Shown here: positions 22,190-34,045 of the stretch, piece by piece
Layout: each line of letters starts with the position of its first letter
Position numbering within the stretch: the first letter of the stretch is position 1
From: Plotosus lineatus
Taxonomy: Eukaryota > Chordata > Actinopteri > Siluriformes > Plotosidae
Assembly: GCA_024760905.1 (NCBI GenBank)
Contig: CM045733.1
Coordinates: 34,773,501-34,837,500, forward strand
Length of the DNA stretch: 64,000 nucleotides
Reading direction: 5' to 3'
Notes under the pieces: generated by a model
Database searches by the model: none
What the model was told of the DNA's origin: nothing
Seen by the model: the letters and a program-made list of their open reading frames with translations, nothing else
Translations under genes and position numbers: made by a program

Positions 22190-22465
22190 ATTGAACCACT
22201 TTATCCTTTATTGAGGTCCAGGATAGGATTAAGTCTATCCCTGCTGACTCTGGGCAAGGTTCACCCTAACAGTTCACCAGTTCATTGCAAGGCCAACAAA
22301 CACACATTTACACCAAGGAGAATTTTATTACAGCCAGTTACTCTAATGTGAATGTCTTTGTACTGTGGTAGGAGTACCCGGAGGAAACCTCAGCAGCCAA
22401 ACATGAACCCAGGAATTGGTTGCTTTGAGGCAAATGTGCTAAACCCTACCGCGCAGTGCCTCATT
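22190..22465 (-). repeat. Old family B SINE
   Basis: The decayed head reads on the minus strand GAGGCACTGCGCGGTAGGG then TTTGCCTCAAAGCAACC. The left part keeps ACCACTTTATCCT and GACTCTGGGCAAGG of the shared tail. Much more diverged than other copies. Confidence 0.65.
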
Positions 22466-22742
22466 ACCTTCTTCCTTCAAATAAGTAAATTCAACTTCAT
22501 TAGTCATATTGTCTAATACAGTGCACGGCAATCTACATTTTAAAAAGCATACCATCGTAAATGATGTTTTTACATGTTTTTTTTTTTTTCATTAGGCATA
22601 TAATTATATGGCAAAACAGCTATGGTATTATTCTTAATCAAAGCATAAATAAAGTTGAAATGATATTCTGTTTACTTTTTGTGCTGTGGTCTGTTTATAG
22701 ACAAACATTTCAGAATAATAGAGCTAGGCTTATACCAAAGTA

Positions 22743-22920
22743 GTGCTGGGTCAGTGGTTCAGGCATTGGATTACTGATCAAAAGGGGTTCAAGCCCCAGT
22801 ACCACCAAGCTAATATTGTCAGACCCTTGGCAAGGATATTAACCCTTAACTGTTTAGTTGTATAAATGAGATAAAATATAAGTTGCACGGGCATCTGCCA
22901 AATGCTGTGAATGTAAATCC
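22743..22920 (+). repeat. tRNA-derived SINE of a second fish type (family F)
   Basis: The head is TTGGATTACTGATCAAAAGG with GGTTCAAGCCCCAG, then a CTTAACTGTTTAGTTGTATA body. The end, GGGCATCTGCCAAATGCTGT then GAATGTAAA, is an L2-type tail widespread in ostariophysan and other fishes. Confidence 0.75.
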
Positions 22921-24224
22921 TGAACCCAAGACACCCAAGTGTGATATATAAAGCAGTCAATTTATTTGGATTTTTCATTACATTTTAAATACTACAACTT
23001 CTGATCATTTTTATTTTAAAGTCTGTGAAAAATAGTGATTTTACATAATTTATGCAAAAAAAAAAATAACCCAAACAAACATAAACAGTAGTGATGTACA
23101 TAAAAATTAACCACATAATTAAATGAAGGCCGAGACAGATAACCACAACACTAAAAGAGTTTGTAACTTTATTATTTTATATAAAAGCAAGATAGACAAC
23201 AAAGTGACCATAGATAAAGCATAATTTTGTTTTCCTGAGATTACTGCCAGATTGTGAACACAATTAGCATCACTGAACTGTGATCTGTGAAAACAGGGAT
23301 ACTGGTAGGAATTTTGGGGCCCCATGACAGGTTAATCCCTGGGCCTTTTGTCCATGACAACTTCCATTATCCAGGATAATATTTGTTCACTAAAGACCTT
23401 CTTTGCGTCTCCCATGGCCCTTAATCCCAGTTTAACCCCCACGAACTTTTTAGTTGCTTCTTTGTCACTTTGCGTATACTGTATTATACACCCCATCTTG
23501 ATTTTCAGAAATGGTTTGATGTTGTTTTCACCCTGATTCTAAATTACCATGTTTCAGAGAATTTCCACCTAGATTGTTTATACAAGACTAAGCGAATACA
23601 AATGAACTCTGAGAAAGGATTTAGTCTGAGTGTTTCGGCTAATGAGGTGTGATTGGTTTCAAATGTGCGCATAAAATGTAGGATTCTAAACTAAAAACAT
23701 ACTTAAAATATATTTTGTTAACTTCAGCGGGCTTTATTTTGAATTAAAAATTATCCCAACACATATGTTTCCCAGAAAACCTTTAGGTAAATTCTTATTA
23801 ATATTTACACAATTTGGTATGATTTATAGAATACAGTCTAAACCTCTAAGCAACATATACACTGTAGTGCTGTATACTCTGCAGCCAAACATTCACCAGA
23901 AGCTTACGAACCTAAATCTGAAAAGTGAGAGCTGACATTCTGCTTTATTTAGCTAAATACTGTAGTGTGTTCTCTATTTACAAACATGCAAGTCATCGAA
24001 TTACTGGGAGAATGACTCTGCAAGAAAATACACAATAATTATAAACTGTCTGCCTTCTAAGGGTGCTAAAACTAGAATACTAAAACATGGGGGTCAGTTA
24101 AAGGAATTAATTCAAATCAGCATTGAAGGCAAAAAAGGAAAGCATTTGCACAGCAAGTTTAACTCTGCCAAAGGCACAGGGTTGGAAAGAGCTGGAATAG
24201 GTCATGTAATTGAAGGTAGAGGTC
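22921..24224. other. Unique intergenic sequence, nothing recognised
   Basis: AT-rich. No feature supportable. Confidence 0.5.
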
Positions 24225-24530
24225 GGTAAAGTCTGTTGGGTTTTTACACCCAAGCCTTGTGGCTCATCAGGCCGGTGCTTATCCCCGGTTTCCATAGCGT
24301 GAAGCGCCCAGGATTCAACTCCCCCTGGATGGGACGCTATAGTCCATCGCAGGTTACCTTCCCAGTATATGTTTACTGGTACCCATTTCTACTGCTGGGT
24401 GAACAGAGGCACACTTGTGGTTGAGACCTTGCCCAGGGTCTTAGCACAGTGAGGGTCTCAGTGGGATTTGAACTCACAACCTTCCGATCATGAGCACAGC
24501 TCCCTAACCACTACACCAGAAATTGAAGGC
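24225..24530 (-). repeat. tRNA-derived SINE, family G
   Basis: The minus strand reads CTGGTGTAGTGGTTAGGGAG, CATGATCGGAAGGTTGTGAG and TTCAAATCCCACTG (A and B boxes). The body includes CCATCGCAGGTTACC on the plus strand. Only copy of this type in the window. A short (GATA)n follows at 24562-24580. Confidence 0.7.
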
Positions 24531-24580
24531 AGCTTGTATAATGCTACTAAATAGACAGACTGATAGATAGATAGATAGAA

Positions 24581-25509
24581 TATATACATTTATATGCACA
24601 ACATAAAGCTAAAAATAAACAACAATTGTAAACCTGATAACCTGACTGCACCAGTACCTGCTGAAAATAAACATATTAGATGCAAGCTCTTGTTCCATAA
24701 GAATTCATACATGTATTACACAAGAATGGCACAAGCTGATTAATTTGCTATCAAGAGAGTTAAAACGTTATTCTGAATGGATAATGCTGTCCTCGAATCA
24801 AAACAAAGTACACTCATAGATTGTCACAGTTATTTGGACAGGCTGTGCCATCATTAACACACCTTAAAATGGAAAAATACACCAATCAAAACTCATTATA
24901 GTTAGTTATTCTTCTTTTTCTCACACAGTGTATGCAGTTTGATTAAAACTCTGTCGACTAAAAATCTTGTTGCACATGTGGACATTCATGCAAAAAGTCC
25001 CTATCTTATATTAACCGATTTTAACAAACTATGCCTTAAAATAACCACCTGGTAGTACTGAATTATATGTGCAAGCGTCAGCACTGGAAAGAAATTTCTT
25101 CTAATTTTTACAGCTTCTTAAATATAAACATTTCTGTTTATATAGCACATAGCTGTGATGTGGAAATGTCCCCTCAAAAATATTGATCATTGTGGCACAC
25201 ATGAAGTAAAACAGGTTGTGAAAAACCATGTATCTCATTACAGAGATATTATATATCCTATCAGTGAATAATGCACTGTTTTTGCCGTAAGTGACATTGA
25301 AGTAAATCCAATGATGTAATGCCTCTCAGCAGTTTAACTGGTGGTATTTTATTCGGAACAGATGGACGGTTGGAATGCAATTAATGTAACTGGATGTTTG
25401 GAAGAAATTATTTTAATTAGATGTGGACCATCTGAATTTATTTATTTATTTCCAAAAGTGTCATTTTACATTTTTTGTAACAAATAAACACATAATGATT
25501 ATAAGACAA
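24581..25509. other. Unique intergenic sequence, nothing recognised
   Basis: AT-rich. No feature supportable. Confidence 0.5.
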
Positions 25510-25522
25510 AACTTTTAAAATT

Positions 25523-25859
25523 GTGGGACAGTGGTGGTCTAGTGGTATAAGGTGCCGGATTGCTGATCCAAAGGTTGGGGTTTCAAGTCCCACTCTCCAC
25601 AAGGTTGTCACTGTCCCCCCCAGTTCAGTTAACTGGGTTATCAAAGGCCAGCCATGTCTCTCACTGTCTATGGTGTGAGGCATGTAAAAGAACCATTGCT
25701 GACTTTCGACAAGAGTAGGCTGCAAAGCCGTCAGCATGTTTACACCCTGCAATGGCCTGGCAAGCTGTCCAGGGTGTACTCTGCCCTTGCCCTGAGTTGG
25801 CTGGGATGGGCACCAGCCTCCCCGCAACCCTAATTAGGATGAAGTGGTTACAGAAAATG
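25523..25859 (+). repeat. Family A SINE, complete, GAATGA-type tail
   Basis: Full head (CAGTGGTGGTCTAGTGGTAT, GGGGTTTCAAGTCCC), body and 3' module. AACTTTTAAAATT flanks it perfectly (25510-25522, 25860-25872). The tail is reduced to AAAATG. Confidence 0.95.
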
Positions 25860-25872
25860 AACTTTTAAAATT

Positions 25873-26438
25873 CCTTAATTAATTGGAATATCCCGGATGC
25901 AATGATCTTAAAATCTTGCAAATTCATATTTTTTTACACAATACCATAAAGAAAGCATGCTGAAACCATGGCATTTTACAATTACTTTTAAAAATATTTA
26001 GTGTTTGAATTTGATGGTAGCAGCATGTCTCAGACAAATGGGATGGTTATGATTTTCGGGAGCTCAGGTGGCCCTATATGGAAAAACATGCATGATTCTG
26101 TCAAGGTAATCATTGCATGGGTTTAGAAACACTACCAGAAATTACTGTCTGTGAATATAGTTCACCATGATATCAACAAATACAGGTTAAATTCAAATCA
26201 TCCAGTAATCAAATCAATGTGGAAGACCAGTCTGTGTTTAGAGAAAGAAATTTTTGAATTTTTTTTGAAAATAACACTCGTTTATAACATGGGGTTGCAT
26301 GTTATGAAAGGGATCCAGGGAGAATGGAAACCAGTACGTACATTCACACTCAGTGTAGAAGTGTGCATTTACATTTTTGACATTGTTTTTCATTCCATTG
26401 ATAGAAAATGGATTTTGGTGATGAACTAACCTTTTATA

Positions 26439-26469
<31 letters not shown>

Positions 26470-26790
26470 TACAATAATCCATTTTTACACAGAGCATGTT
26501 AAAAAACTTTTTAGGAAAGAAAAATCAACTCCATGACATTGTCAGCAAAATGAGATGCTCTGAATCCAATTAAAAATATATTGTGACAATTTTTTTGAAA
26601 AAAAAAAAAAAAAAGTTGGTCAATGACAAGACTCCATTCTGCTCGTCTGTCAAAAGGTTTTCAAAGAGGTTGGACCTAGCTTGATGAAGAATATTGTTTC
26701 TCATTAGTAAAGTTTGTGCCTTAAAAAATACAGACCCAAATCCCTGCATCCAATTATGATTTTCTTTTTTGATTTTTCATTTCTTTTCTT
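25873..26790. other. Unique sequence with a (TTTA)n run
   Basis: Apart from a TTTA tract at 26438-26468 I see no repeat or gene. Confidence 0.5.
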
Positions 26791-26803
26791 ATGATTCCAT
26801 AAT

Positions 26804-27148
26804 GAGGCGACACAGTGGCTTAGTGGTTAGCGCGTCCGCCTCACAGCAAGAAGGCCTAAGTTTGAGCCCCAGCCTGGGCGTTTCTGTGCGGAGTTTGCAT
26901 GTTCTCTCCGTCCTTGAGTGGGATTCCTCCGGGTACTCCAGTTTTCTTCCACAGTTCAAAAACATGCACAGTAGGTTAATTGGCTGTTTCAAATCCCCCC
27001 TAGGTGTGAATGGTTGTGTCAGTGTTGGCCCTGCAATGGCCTGGCGAGCTACCCAGGGTGTACTCTGTCCTTTCCCAGAGTCGGATGAGATGGGCACCAG
27101 CCTCCCCGTGACCCTAATTGAGATCAAGCGGTTCAAAAAAATGAATGA
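26804..27148 (+). repeat. Family B SINE with GAATGA tail
   Basis: The head is GAGGCGACACAGTGGCTTAG, TAGCGCGTCCGCCTCACAGC. The body has TGTGCGGAGTTTGCATGTTC. The 3' module is the same as in family A (CTGCAATGGCCTGGCGAG to GATCAAGCGGTTC). ATGATTCCATAAT flanks both ends (26791-26803, 27149-27161). Confidence 0.93.
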
Positions 27149-27555
27149 ATGATTCCATAATTTTTTCCTTGACATTGAGTAATAATATAATGTTCTATGA
27201 TTTAACCTGGAAAAGAAAAAAAATGCCATGTAGTAAATATATTTTATTTATTTGATGTAATTTTTACTGTGTCAGAATGTTCTGTTTTCAAATAAAATTG
27301 TTTTGGTTTGTATCTGTAATGTGATCATTTGTAATATGTGGTGATTTCATTATTTTTTGCTGAGGTTTGTATCTTCTGCATGTATTCACTGATCAGAAAT
27401 CTGGGAATGTCTGCATGCCAGTGACAAAAAATTTTCACCCATCAGAGCACCAACAAAGGTCTCTCTTTCATCCTTTCTTTTTCTCTTCCTCATGGCTTTC
27501 TTTGCTCCTTCCCTCCTATTCTCTCCATCTCTCATTCCCTTTTTTCTTCTCTCAG

Positions 27556-27638
27556 ACTCTGAGGCCAGGCGGCTGGAGAGGATTCGGGTGTACGTGCAGA
27601 GTGGCAGAGGCTCTTCTGAAAGAATCAGTGTGCTTTGA
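27556..27638 (+). other. Candidate terminal exon, product unknown
   Basis: A 100-bp pyrimidine-rich tract ends in TTCTTCTCTCAG. The next bases are GC-rich against an AT-rich background and read, after two bases, SEARRLERIRVYVQ then SGRGSSERISVL and a stop. The end S-V-L would suit a class I PDZ ligand. A second frame is also open. No partner exon was identified, and it could be a conserved non-coding block or chance. Confidence 0.25.
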
Positions 27639-28019
27639 GAGGTCTCTAGAGAGTCAGGCCTCTCTCTGTCTTTCAATGTCTTATTCTTTCAAATTCTCTC
27701 TCTTTCTCTCTCTGCTGCTCTGCCTTCCTGCAAGACTTCTGCCAGCCCTATTAGAGTTAATGCTATGCAGGATGCAGCATGGGCAAGACTGATAGAATCC
27801 TGAGCACTTTAAATATTTTGTGAGTGAAATGATTCCCCTTCCTGTTTTGCCTGCTTTGTGTGAATGGATCGTTTATGTTTTGTGTACACACTTCTGAGCA
27901 ATTCACAGGACTTCACTTACTGGCTTTTTTTTTTTTTCTTGTGGCAGTGTTGCATTATTTTTATTGCCATCTCAGTGGTAAGTTACAGGTAGAAAATTCT
28001 CTGCTATATTATTGAGCAA
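27639..28019. other. Unique sequence, nothing recognised
   Basis: Pyrimidine-rich at the left, AT-rich at the right. No repeat named. Confidence 0.45.
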
Positions 28020-28031
28020 ACATGTGGCCCA

Positions 28032-28387
28032 GGGGTGGCACGGTGGCGTAGTAGTTAGCACTTACCTCACATCAGGATGATTGGTTCAATACCCATCTCT
28101 GATGTTTCTGTGTGGAGTTTGAATGCTCTTCCCGTGCTCATGTGGGTTTCCTCCTGGTACCCCGTTTTCCTCCCACAGTCCAAAAAACATGCACAGTAGG
28201 CCAATTGGATGTCCCAAATCACCCCTAGATGTGAGACTGAGTGTGAATGCTTGTATGAATTTTGGCCCTGCGATGGCCTGGTGAGCTATCTAGGGTGTAC
28301 CCCACCCTTGCCCACAGTTGGCTGAGATGGGTACCAGCCTTCCCATAACCGTATTTAGAATTAAGGGGCTTAGAAAATTAATGAATG
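28032..28387 (+). repeat. Family B SINE with GAATGA-type tail
   Basis: GGGTGGCACGGTGGCGTAGT head, standard body and shared 3' module. ACATGTGGCCCA and ACATTTGGCCCA flank it (28020-28031, 28388-28399). The downstream copy is followed by (GACA)n at 28425-28455. Confidence 0.9.
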
Positions 28388-28423
28388 ACATTTGGCCCAT
28401 CATTGGTGTGAAGTCAGCTGCTA

Positions 28424-28454
<31 letters not shown>

Positions 28455-28455
28455 A

Positions 28456-28842
28456 TCATTTTATTCAGTATAAATAAGGCCTAACAAGCCATTAACAAGT
28501 GAGTCATAAGAAATAATGCACTTTGTATTGCTTTAATTTAAAACAATGCGAGTGCCCGTGTCTAGAGACATATATTTAAAAAATTGCATGTGAAGCACTG
28601 TTAGACATGCAAAGGGTTACAAGTTGTTTAGTTGCAGCAAGTAAATTAAGAAGATCGTTTTTTTTTTTAATTTTGCAAGTTTCAAAAATGGGTCTGAATG
28701 ATGATGTCAGAAGGAAAGAGCTACTGCTGTGATTCCCACCATGACCCCCACACACTGGCAGGGAGTTTCTATGGTGCCTAGAGAAACACTTCCCAAAAAA
28801 AATTAAATCCATTGCACAAAGTGAAATGACATGAATATATCA
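28456..28842. other. Unique sequence, nothing recognised
   Basis: No feature supportable. Confidence 0.45.
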
Positions 28843-28846
28843 ACTC

Positions 28847-28918
<72 letters not shown>

Positions 28919-28919
28919 C

Positions 28920-29016
<97 letters not shown>

Positions 29017-29017
29017 C

Positions 29018-29074
<57 letters not shown>

Positions 29075-29091
29075 TCTCTCTCCCCCACTCT

Positions 29092-29187
<96 letters not shown>

Positions 29188-29204
29188 GTATGTCTGTCTG
29201 TCTT
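28843..29204. repeat. 360-bp composite (CT)n/(CA)n microsatellite
   Basis: Three rounds of CT runs, CCCC spacers and CA runs end in (CTGT)n. The repeated CT-CCCCCTCTCTCTC-CA pattern suggests block duplication. Long ORFs here are simple-sequence artefacts. Confidence 0.97.
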
Positions 29205-30081
29205 TCAAACAAATGTTTGATCCTTCCTCACTGGTGCTTATATTAAAACATAACACATAAGTAGAACATTAAAGTAGGAAGAGAAGCCCTTTGAACTCCA
29301 TAAATGACACCAAATAACCTGGCCACATTACCCACACAAGAATTATGTAAATTGGTAGTCAGAGAGGTTAGCTGGGAATAAGTGTGTGAGGATATTTTAC
29401 TTTCAGTAGACACACCCAAGCACATACCCAAATAAAATCTTTTAAATATATTTTACGTTTCACAATTTGAAATACATATATTAAAATCCATTGCCAACCC
29501 ACCCACCCCAAACAAAAACAAACAAATAAACAAACAAGAAAAACACACACAAACCCCTCCCACAATCTATTGCATTATAAGTCATGCGCTTTAAAAAAGA
29601 ACCAACAGGGGGTAGTATGGTGACTGAGCTGAGGTTTTTTGCAGCAATTTGGGATGCTGCTCCCATGAGTTTCTATAAATCGCTCCAACTTTTTCTTGGG
29701 CAATCCTGTATTTGGAGACGGTCTCACACCATGACACCATCGTGCAGCTTCTCCCATTAGTTGTGTTTAACTTCAAATTACTGACCATCTAATCCTGTAA
29801 GAGTGGGTAAAATGGCCACAGAGAATTTGATAGGTTTGTAGATAGCACCAAATTTGACCTGCCGATAGCATACACACTCAAAACCAGAGAAGAACATTTC
29901 TAATCTTATGTGAAGTCTTGCAGGCAATTATAAATGACAAATAAAAGGTGGGAGCTTTCCACAAAAACGCAAAAACCCAAATCTAAAGAAAACAGTAGAA
30001 ATAAAGGTATAATAAGTGACATGGAGACATGTTAACGAAAATGTATTTTAGTATATAAATGTATTTAACAGATGAACACTT

Positions 30082-30114
<33 letters not shown>

Positions 30115-30917
30115 ACATTTAATTTAATAAAACACTCATTTCTTACACAACATATAAAAATGTCCTGCAATTTCTCAGAGTTAAGGACACTCAAATGTAC
30201 TTGTGGGATGTACTTTTCATTTTATAGGCCAATTTTATTGAATTTTGGAGAGTATAGCACTCACTAATTCAGCCTGGTGATCTTTGTCCTCTGCTCCCTT
30301 TTCTTTCTCAGTTGGGGGTCATTCATTGCAGCAACTTGAGACTGTTCTTCTCTCTGTCCTTAACCTCCATGTGCAATTGCTTTCTGTGACTGGGATGTCA
30401 AAATCATGGCCTGATTACGTAGACTGTGTTATTTGAGGCTGCAAGAAGGTATTGAGAAATGACTACACAGAGGAAGGCAGTCGATCAAGTACTTTTTCAG
30501 GCTTCAGCATTGGGTAATTACGAGAGATACTTTAAAATAAATAAATAAATAAATAAATTAAAACAGGTAAAACACAACAAGAAAAAAAAGGAGATATAAA
30601 CACCAGACTTCCTGTTTGACATGTGATTATACAAGTTTTATCAGTGCCAGAAACTCAGAGATATGAGAATGTTTGAAATAACATTACTTTTGTTGTTCTT
30701 TTTCTTCTTAATTTTTCTTCTCGTTTTTGTACCTGCAGTCAAATCCATGTCTTGGCAACTTTACTGTCAGAGTTTTGTTGACTTGTACTTATTTCAAATG
30801 TAATTTCTTTTTGTTTTGTATTATACTACAGTGGTAAACTCAAGCTGTAAAGGTATTACTAAAATCCTAAAAATACACGACAACAATATTATTACGGAAT
30901 TATCATATTTATGTTGA
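29205..30917. other. Unique sequence with homopolymer tracts and one exon-like block
   Basis: A T tract lies at 30081-30110 and (AAAT)n at 30536-30558. A CT-rich run ends in CAG at about 30311-30313. After it, one frame (GGHSLQQLETVLLSVLNLHV) is open for about 40 codons and then stops. It is too weak to call. The rest is unassigned. Confidence 0.4.
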
Positions 30918-31150
30918 GTCTGACAGTGGTAGTGTTATTAGCACACCCACCTCACAGTAAGAAGGTCTGAGGTTCAAGTCTTGAGCCTCAAGTGCATTTC
31001 TGTGTAGAGTTATGCATGTTTTCCATGTGCTTGTCTGGTTCAGTTGGGCGCAACGGTTTTCTCCCACGGTCCCACAGTCGGGTGAGCTAGGCACAAAGCC
31101 TCCATGTGACTCTAATAAAGGATGAAGTGATTCAGGAAATAAAATAAAAT
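30918..31150 (+). repeat. Family B SINE, degraded
   Basis: CTGACAGTGGTAGTGTTATT head with CACCTCACAGTAAGAAGGTC. Most of the body is deleted, followed by a shortened GTGAGCTAGGCAC to GATGAAGTGATTCAGGAAAT tail. Confidence 0.75.
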
Positions 31151-32604
31151 TAAATGAAATTGCATGTTTAGTGTCCCCACATGTCCATAAATAACTTTTG
31201 TGGCCTAATAATGATTCAATTTAGATTTGATTACATCATGTTCTTTGGTTGTGCCATCTATCGCAGAAGGCTTCCATTTCAGAAAAAAATCCAATATAGG
31301 AAACTAAAAACCTGGACTACCTTTGTTTTTACTGAGTCTATAGCAGTAGTAATAACAGCAGGAAGCAGGCTGAACTTGAATCGACACCTTTATGACCAGA
31401 GCATACAAAGAAACAAATTACTTTGGTTCATTTATTGATTAATTTTCATGGCATAGTTTTTAAATACTATAGTCGCTACAGTTTATGTCTGCCAGCTGTT
31501 TCGTGTTTTCCCGATTTGTTGTTTGCACTGTTTACTGTGGGAACATCTAACCACTTCCTGCTCCAGATAAGGCCTCCTGCCTCTCTTCGCATCCATTTAG
31601 TCTGTGGTGTTCTGCCAGGTTCTTAGGTACATCTGGAATGGTGCTAGTCATGTACTTACAAGATTTTCTGCTTACTTTGTTTTACGTTCTTAATGTTTTG
31701 TTTGAAGTGCTGAAGGGGAACCTGCCATTGAAAATAAACCCCATAGCCTTGGACAATACAATTTATTTTAATAAACATTGGTTTTGAGGAAAGGTCGTGC
31801 AAAGTATTCCATTTTAGCATGCTAACTTTTCTTTGATAAAGACATTCAGTATACAATTCCTTTTTATTAAGAACTAGGTGTGACCATGCACACTTAGGCT
31901 TCATGAAGTGACAAGCATGTTTCCTGTGTATTTACTTTGACAGGTAGGAGATCTTCTTGGCTGCATTCCTTGTCCAAACACCTAGAAGCAATAGTTCAAG
32001 TTCATTTTTCTTGGAAGTGAGTCAAAGCATCTGGTTCTGGGGCAAGGTTACATTAATCCTGGTTTATGTGAGAATAACTGCCTGCAAAATTGAATGCAGA
32101 AACATATGAGTATTCCTGCAAATATACTTTTTGGCAGTTCCTCTTATACACAACTATGGATAATGACATTTTTATCATTTTCAGTGGTGAACTCTGATAT
32201 AACTCATTTTTGTAGTTATGTGACCATAATTAAGGCTAAATGTAAATTCCAGACCCCATAAAGCACTGGTCATGCATGCTGTTAATCAACATATAACTTA
32301 AGAACTTAAAATGTTTTCTTAAAAGATCCCAACAGCTGAGCCGCCATTTTGCGATCTGAATAGCATCATTATAATCGCTTAAGCCTACATTAGTGTTATA
32401 TAGAGGACATAGTGCATGATAAAGTATATTATATTATGTAAATAGCAGTCAAAAGACAACAACATTTATTTTTAGATTAGTTCTTGTTAATAGTTCATCA
32501 ATTATTACTGTAATAAAACTAAAAATGTTATAGCAAGTAAATCTTCAACGATAAATATAATTACAGGTCCAGTTATGGTTTTACAGCTAGTTTTGTGAAA
32601 AGAA
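31151..32604. other. Unique intergenic sequence, nothing recognised
   Basis: AT-rich. No LINE motif, SINE head or credible exon. Confidence 0.5.
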
Positions 32605-33215
32605 GCGTGTAGTTAGGGTATTCTGGGAACATGTGGGGGAGTCTCCTGTCAGAGAGGTTTTTAACTCCCACCTCCGGCAGAGCTACAACCACGTTCCAAA
32701 GGAGGCGGGTGACATGGAATCTGAATGGGCTATGTTTTGTGAATCCATTTCTGAGGTGGCAACCCACAGCTGTGGCCTGCAGGTCATTGATGCCTGTCGT
32801 AGTGGTAACCCCCAAACCTGGTCAAATTCGTTTCAGGTGAGGGATGGAGTCTGCCAAGGCTGTCCTTTGTCACCGATTCTGTTCAAAATGTTCATGGACA
32901 GAATTTCTAGACGCAGCCGAGGCATCGAGGAATTCTGGTTTGGTGGACATCGGATCTCGTCTTTGCTTTTTGATGCTGATGCTGTCTTTTTGGCTTCAGC
33001 AATCATCTAGCTGGGACCTCCAGCTCTCATTGCACCGATTCGCAGTCGTGTGCAAAGTAGCCAGGATTAGAATCAGCTCCTCCACGTCCAAGGCCATGAT
33101 TCTCAGTCAGAATTGAGTGGAATGCACCATCCGGATTCGGAATGAGGTCCTGCCCCAAGGGGAGGAGTTCAAGTATCTCGGGGTATCAGGGCTTAATCTT
33201 TCAATGCTTGATCTT
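32605..33215 (+). mobile_element. Rex3-like LINE fragment with internal deletion
   Basis: The first part (32605-32820) matches the linker upstream of reverse transcriptase (VTWNLNGLCF region). It jumps to RDGVCQGCPLSPILFKMFMD, then RISRRSRGIEEFWFGGHRIS and SLLFDADAVFLAS, where the YxDD-type box reads DADA. The jump at about 32820 removes the N-terminal half of the reverse transcriptase. The fragment fades near 33215. Confidence 0.88.
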
Positions 33216-33341
33216 GCCTTCTCAGGAGTATATTGAGGCCAGAAGCATCAGGGCTTTGACTTTATAATAACTCATGGGCCTGTTGATGTGAAGCACAGCA
33301 TAAGGTAGTTTCAAGGTGGAAGGCAGCATTTTCCTCTTTCA

Positions 33342-33697
33342 AAATGTTGAGGTTCTCTTTGGGAGTAACGAGGATGGATAGGATCAGAAATGAGTACATC
33401 AGAGGGACAGCACATGTTAGATGTTTTGGAGACAAAGTCAGAGAGGCTAGATTGAGATGGTTTGGACATGTACAGAGGAGGGATAGTGAGTATATTGGTA
33501 GTAGGATGCTGAGGTTGGAACTACCAGGCAGAAGGCCCAGAGGAAGACCAAAGAGAAGATTTATGGATGTTGTGAAGGCGGACATGAAGGTCGTTGGAGT
33601 AAGAGTAGAAGATGCAGAGGATAGGGAGAGATGGCGGCAGATCATTTGCTGTGGCGACCCCTGAAGGGAACAGCCGAAAGGAAAAGAAGAAGAAGAA
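33342..33697 (+). mobile_element. RTE-type LINE (family R), 3' copy with intact end ORF
   Basis: The open frame runs [58 protein letters not shown] to IICCGDP, then the 3' module GAAGGGAACAGCCGAAAGG and (GAA)n. 5' truncated. Confidence 0.92.
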
Positions 33698-33732
33698 TCC
33701 ACAAGTCTGAATAAATATTTAGATCTGGGTTA

Positions 33733-34045
33733 TCTTTGATGGCAGCTGTAGCCTAATGGTTAGACAAGTGGCTTTGGGATAGGTAGCCGGTTTGATTATA
33801 GAACTAGCATGAAAAATGGTGGAGGAGTGAGCAGCAGCTTCTCTTTCCCCACCTTCTTGACTGAAGTACCCTTGATCAAGACACCTAACCCTCAACTGCT
33901 TTCTGGGCACCACCTGTGTTTTTAGCAGCTGTGTGTGCTCTTTGTTTACATGTGAGTGTCAACTTTGGATGGGTTGAATTCGGAGGCAATAATTTCCCTT
34001 CTGGGATTAATATAGTTGAGCAAAAAAAAACAACAACAAAAAAAA
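33733..34045 (+). repeat. tRNA-derived SINE, family D
   Basis: GGCAGCTGTAGCCTAATGGT (A box) and AGCCGGTTTGATTATAG (B box), then AAGTACCCTTGATCAAGACA. The tail TTGGATGGGTTGAATTCGGA is shared with the copy at 1-236, followed by an A-rich end. Confidence 0.8.

Noticed and set aside
28831..29256. Long ORFs on both strands
   Set aside because: They are translations of CT/CA microsatellite DNA (Leu-Ser, His-Thr, Cys-Val runs). The same applies to ORFs at 3180-3575, 12629-12899, 47165-47557, 49369-49810, 50692-50968 and 55995-56337.
31423..31626. 67-codon ORF
   Set aside because: No motif, splice context or repeat identity could be supported.
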